A stretch of 64,000 nt of DNA. Source: Streptococcus timonensis (GTDB lineage Bacteria > Bacillota > Bacilli > Lactobacillales > Streptococcaceae). Positions 61,413 through 64,000 of the stretch are shown in pieces. The translations under genes and the position numbers were made by a program. The notes under the pieces are model-generated. The model did not search any database. It was not told where the DNA came from and was given only the letters and a program-made list of their open reading frames with translations. How positions within the stretch are numbered: the first letter of the stretch is position 1; each line of letters opens with the position of its first letter. The stretch covers positions 813,501 to 877,500 of the forward strand of contig NZ_FMIX01000004.1 of NCBI RefSeq assembly GCF_900095845.1. Direction: 5' to 3'.

Positions 61413-61434
61413 TTTCAGTCACTGCTTTTTTATT
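61406..61434 (+). terminator. Terminator of the mini-operon
   Basis: GCAGTGA/TCACTGC stem with TTTTTT, overlapping the gene 3 stop. Confidence 0.85.
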
Positions 61435-61445
61435 TTGAACAAACA

Positions 61446-61476
61446 AAAAAACCGCCAGCATAAGCTAGCGGTTTAT
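61446..61476 (-). terminator. Terminator of the prophage lysis cassette
   Basis: Minus-strand stem AAACCGC-AGC/GCT-GCGGTTT with a T-run, past the lysin stop and convergent with the mini-operon terminator. Confidence 0.85.
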
Positions 61477-61523
61477 GTGTGTATAATTAATTTGTTCTTT
61501 CTATTTGATTTTTTTTATTTTAG

Positions 61524-62411
61524 CTATTTATCTGTGATAGTAATTAAACCATCAGGTTCAACCGTGAATGCTGGTTTTTCATCCAAACGACCGTCAGGCA
61601 AGAGTAAGTACCAGCCATCATTGTACTTAATGAAAGTATCTGATTTCATGTCACCGTTGACCGAATCACAGTAGTACCAGTTGTCGTAGTATTTAATCCA
61701 GCCAGTGGCCATTGCACCGTCACGGTTGAAATAGTACCATTTTCCATTTATTTTTTTCCAGTCTGAAGCCATTTCGCCTGACTTGTCAAAATAGTACCAA
61801 GTTCCGTCAGGACGTTTTTTCCACTTGTCAGAAAGCATATAACCACTTTCATCAAAATAATACCAAGTTCCGTCAATTTTTTCAAACTTGTCTTTAGGAT
61901 AAGAGCCATTAGAACGTACGTACCAGTAGCCTTTATCGTTATTTTGCCAGCCAGTCTTTACTTCCTCGGCTTGAGCGTTTGGATTTGTCAAACGGTAAGC
62001 GTAAAAGTAAGGTTGACCTGCAGAATACCAAATGTCGTCGTGATCGTTAACAGTAATACCGTTACGAGCATAGTTGCAGTGAATAATATTATCACTGTCT
62101 ACAAACATACCTGTATGGCCGCCTGCCCCACTAGAGTACCCACGACGACCCCAAATAAAGATATCTCCACGCTTGGCATCCCAAGGTTGGTTCTCAGTAA
62201 TAAGAGTATATCCATTTTTCAGCAACCAGTCATGCTGGTATTCAGTGTTCACAGCCCAACCTGCTGAAACTGCTCCAGCTTCTCTCAATGCATAATATAC
62301 AGATGATGAACAATCATATGAATAAGGTCCATCACGATGATCCATGCTATAAGTCACATTGCCCTGCTTAGCTCGCATCCAAGCGATAGCTGTCTCAATA
62401 TTTACTACCAT
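61524..62411 (-). CDS. Phage N-acetylmuramoyl-L-alanine amidase, Pal-like, with choline-binding repeats
   Basis: 295 aa from the ATG at 62411, behind GGAGAG. Amidase_5 catalytic domain (1-145): Cys34 in SYDCSSS and His99 in GGHTGMF. A linker then leads to about six choline-binding repeats (about 150-280; [49 protein letters not shown]). It strongly resembles Pal of pneumococcal phage Dp-1 in length and layout. It hydrolyses choline-decorated peptidoglycan during lysis, which indicates a Mitis-group host. Confidence 0.95.
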   Translation of the reverse strand: MVVNIETAIAWMRAKQGNVTYSMDHRDGPYSYDCSSSVYYALREAGAVSAGWAVNTEYQHDWLLKNGYTLITENQPWDAKRGDIFIWGRRGYSSGAGGHTGMFVDSDNIIHCNYARNGITVNDHDDIWYSAGQPYFYAYRLTNPNAQAEEVKTGWQNNDKGYWYVRSNGSYPKDKFEKIDGTWYYFDESGYMLSDKWKKRPDGTWYYFDKSGEMASDWKKINGKWYYFNRDGAMATGWIKYYDNWYYCDSVNGDMKSDTFIKYNDGWYLLLPDGRLDEKPAFTVEPDGLITITDK

Positions 62412-62413
62412 TT

Positions 62414-62746
62414 TTACTCTCCTTTCCAAGCATCATTCATTTGCTTAACTGCTGACTCAACGAATGTATCGAGGTCACTGTCAGTCATGTTGATATTGTA
62501 CTTACTAAGCTCAGCACGAATCTTAATACGTGCCTGTTCTAACTTCTCCTCGCCTTTATAACCCGTTTCTGAAGATACTTGCTCAACTGCGTTGACCGCA
62601 TTCTTAGCAAGGATTTCAACAATCTTGATTGTCTTTTCTCCGCCTTTTTGCACCAGGTATTCTTTGATAGATTTAACTGCTACCCCTGTAAGAATCACAA
62701 GGATGCTGATAGCACCGTTAAGTAAGATTTCATTGATTTGTTGCAT
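62414..62746 (-). CDS. Phage holin, LLH family
   Basis: 110 aa. One N-terminal transmembrane helix (about 5-25), then a charged, helical cytoplasmic tail. The tail matches phage LLH-type holin proteins. It lies just upstream of the lysin (2-base gap) and overlaps the other holin by 17 bases. It likely forms or regulates the lysis pore. Confidence 0.8.
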   Translation of the reverse strand: MQQINEILLNGAISILVILTGVAVKSIKEYLVQKGGEKTIKIVEILAKNAVNAVEQVSSETGYKGEEKLEQARIKIRAELSKYNINMTDSDLDTFVESAVKQMNDAWKGE

Positions 62747-63188
62747 CGTCTTTCTCCTTTACTTCGACTTCGATTTTGTCTTTTTGGTCAATGTTGACCA
62801 GCAATTGACCAAGTTTTCTAGCATTATCTTTCTTAATTTGGTTGATGTAAGGTTTCAAGAATTCTGGGAATGCCCAACCAATCGCTTCCCAATTTTCAAG
62901 CACCGAGCCTAGATAGTTAGCAATGAAGAACATTGTCCATGTAATTCCCAACGGACGAACACCAAGTGAGCGAGCATACATCGCAACAAGTAAGATGACT
63001 GTGAATACTACGAAATGTTTAATCAATCCCATTGTTCCGATTTTACTATCAAATCTCTTAGTCTTAAATGCCTTGATATATCCTGTAACGATATCCAAGA
63101 TCATTAGCCAAAAAAAGATGTGAATGTATGGACTTGACGAAAGATTCTTCAAATGTTCCATAAGCTCATGAAGTGGTAAGTCTCGCAT
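62730..63188 (-). CDS. Phage holin (phage_holin_4/Cph1 family)
   Basis: 152 aa. Three hydrophobic helices in residues 20-110, beginning FFWLMILDIVTGYIKAFKTKR, the signature of this holin group (LDxxTGxxKA), with a charged tail. Two different holins in a row with the lysin is usual in pneumococcal phages. Confidence 0.88.
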   Translation of the reverse strand: MRDLPLHELMEHLKNLSSSPYIHIFFWLMILDIVTGYIKAFKTKRFDSKIGTMGLIKHFVVFTVILLVAMYARSLGVRPLGITWTMFFIANYLGSVLENWEAIGWAFPEFLKPYINQIKKDNARKLGQLLVNIDQKDKIEVEVKEKDDATNQ

Positions 63189-63199
63189 AAATCCCCTTT

Positions 63200-63817
63200 C
63201 TAACGTGCAACTGGCTTGGTTTCAAGCTCGTTGCTTTCTTTTGGTGCTTTAGGTGGCTCCCATTTCCAGATGCCTAGCTTACCATTTTGTTCAAGGCTTG
63301 CTAGTTCTTCGAGCGTTTGACCTTGATAAGTAAAGGCTTCATTGACTTGAACCATCACACGCTTACCTTCCTGGAACTTCTCGACATGCCCAGGGTTCTC
63401 AATCGCAAAAATTTCCTGTGGTTGATAAGCTTTCCCAGTTTGTCCAAGGTCTACCAATTCAAGACCACGCTTAAACAATGTAGGATCCAGCGGATTGTCT
63501 ACGTCGGTTACTCGAACCAGTACTGCCCAATCAGCTACTGCCTTGACTTCTGCAATTTTAGCATCTTTCTCAGCTAGCTTGGTTTCGTATTCTTGAGCCT
63601 GAGTATGCAAATCTTCCTGCAACTTCTTCACACCTTCAGCAGGGTTTAACTCAGTAGCTACCTGACCAAGAACTGCCTCAATCAGAACCTCGTCCGACTC
63701 GTTCACACGGTCGCCAATAAGAATACGGTCAAATGCCGTATAAGGCGCTTCTTGGCGAATTGCCACGAAAGTGCGGTTGCTATCCTGAAGATATTTATTA
63801 ACTACTTTAAATCCCAT
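63200..63817 (-). CDS. DUF1366-like phage protein
   Basis: 205 aa. A charged, coiled-coil rich region (about 80-120, KLQEDLHTQAQEYETKLAEKD) between folded parts, proline-rich end. Similar proteins appear between the tail and lysis genes of streptococcal phages; family name is from memory and function is unknown. Confidence 0.65.
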   Translation of the reverse strand: MGFKVVNKYLQDSNRTFVAIRQEAPYTAFDRILIGDRVNESDEVLIEAVLGQVATELNPAEGVKKLQEDLHTQAQEYETKLAEKDAKIAEVKAVADWAVLVRVTDVDNPLDPTLFKRGLELVDLGQTGKAYQPQEIFAIENPGHVEKFQEGKRVMVQVNEAFTYQGQTLEELASLEQNGKLGIWKWEPPKAPKESNELETKPVAR

Positions 63818-63820
63818 ATA

Positions 63821-64000
63821 TTATCCTTCTTCCTTTGGTTTATCTAATTCATCTGCTACTTTGTCAAATAGAGCTTTTAACTCTTCATTTGACTCAATAA
63901 GATTTAAAATTTCATTGAGTTGTTTTTGTGTGATTTCGTACAGTGCCTTATAAGTTGCTGAATCACTTGCTTTTAGTCCGACATCATCACTTAAATTTCG
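63821..64000 (-). CDS. Phage protein, partial (cut by window edge)
   Basis: 59 C-terminal residues are visible, ending DELDKPKEEG. Mostly charged helix (EITQKQLNEILNLIESNEEL). The reading frame continues beyond the window. Lies upstream of the DUF1366-like gene; unidentified. Confidence 0.55.
   Translation of the reverse strand, partial: RNLSDDVGLKASDSATYKALYEITQKQLNEILNLIESNEELKALFDKVADELDKPKEEG

Overview
The window is low-GC Firmicute DNA from a Streptococcus of the Mitis group (S. mitis/oralis/infantis-like). The basis is near-pneumococcal versions of GyrA, Ldh, TopA, LigA, SrtA, DprA, the CcdA2/Etrx2 pair and a Pde2-type DHH phosphodiesterase, plus a prophage lysin with choline-binding repeats. 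Gene order follows pneumococcal blocks (lac, lepA-recN-xseA, eno-glg-pulA-ligA, topA-dprA, gyrA-ldh, murA, rplU-rpmA, rplS-crcB-rpmE2), but from memory the blocks are joined differently than in S. pneumoniae, so a non-pneumococcal species is more likely.

Layout. 0-5 kb: tagatose-6-phosphate genes lacC (partial), lacB, lacA, a LacX-type epimerase and a galactitol-family PTS (IIA-IIB-IIC), with a catabolite (cre) box on the PTS promoter. 5-14 kb: a lipoprotein, then one long compact minus-strand operon (xseA-xseB-ispA-tlyA-argR-recN-phosphatase-lepA). 14-26 kb: eno, a divergent leaderless gene, glycerate kinase, serB-like phosphatase, the glycogen operon glgB-C-D-A behind a cre-like box, and type I pullulanase. 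26-36 kb: ligA, purine salvage (pbuX-xpt under a purine riboswitch, guaC with a structured leader), small genes, topA and dprA. 36-44 kb: dapA, asd, srtA, gyrA, divergent ldh, and the thiol-redox pair Etrx2/CcdA2. 44-50 kb: map, an SpxR-like regulator, an acetyltransferase, murA, and the rplU-prp-rpmA operon behind an L21 leader. 50-57 kb: a DUF1275 membrane protein, oxidoreductase plus helicase, a structured repeat, an HD hydrolase (leaderless), a HAD phosphatase, an AT-rich SAP-domain gene and tRNA-Arg(CCU). 57-60.5 kb: rplS, paired crcB fluoride channels, chorismate mutase, flavodoxin, c-di-AMP-pathway phosphodiesterase, rpmE2.

From about 60.7 kb to the window end is one end of a prophage. 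A 3' gene remnant with its terminator marks the probable attachment junction. Beyond it is a three-gene plus-strand mini-operon of very small proteins, with its own promoter, palindromic operator-like site, stacked hairpins and terminator. It faces the minus-strand lysis cassette (Pal-like amidase, two holins, DUF1366-like protein, partial ORF). The mini-operon, the prophage junction, the SAP gene and the recurrent intergenic hairpin elements are the least explained parts; the rest is ordinary streptococcal core genome.
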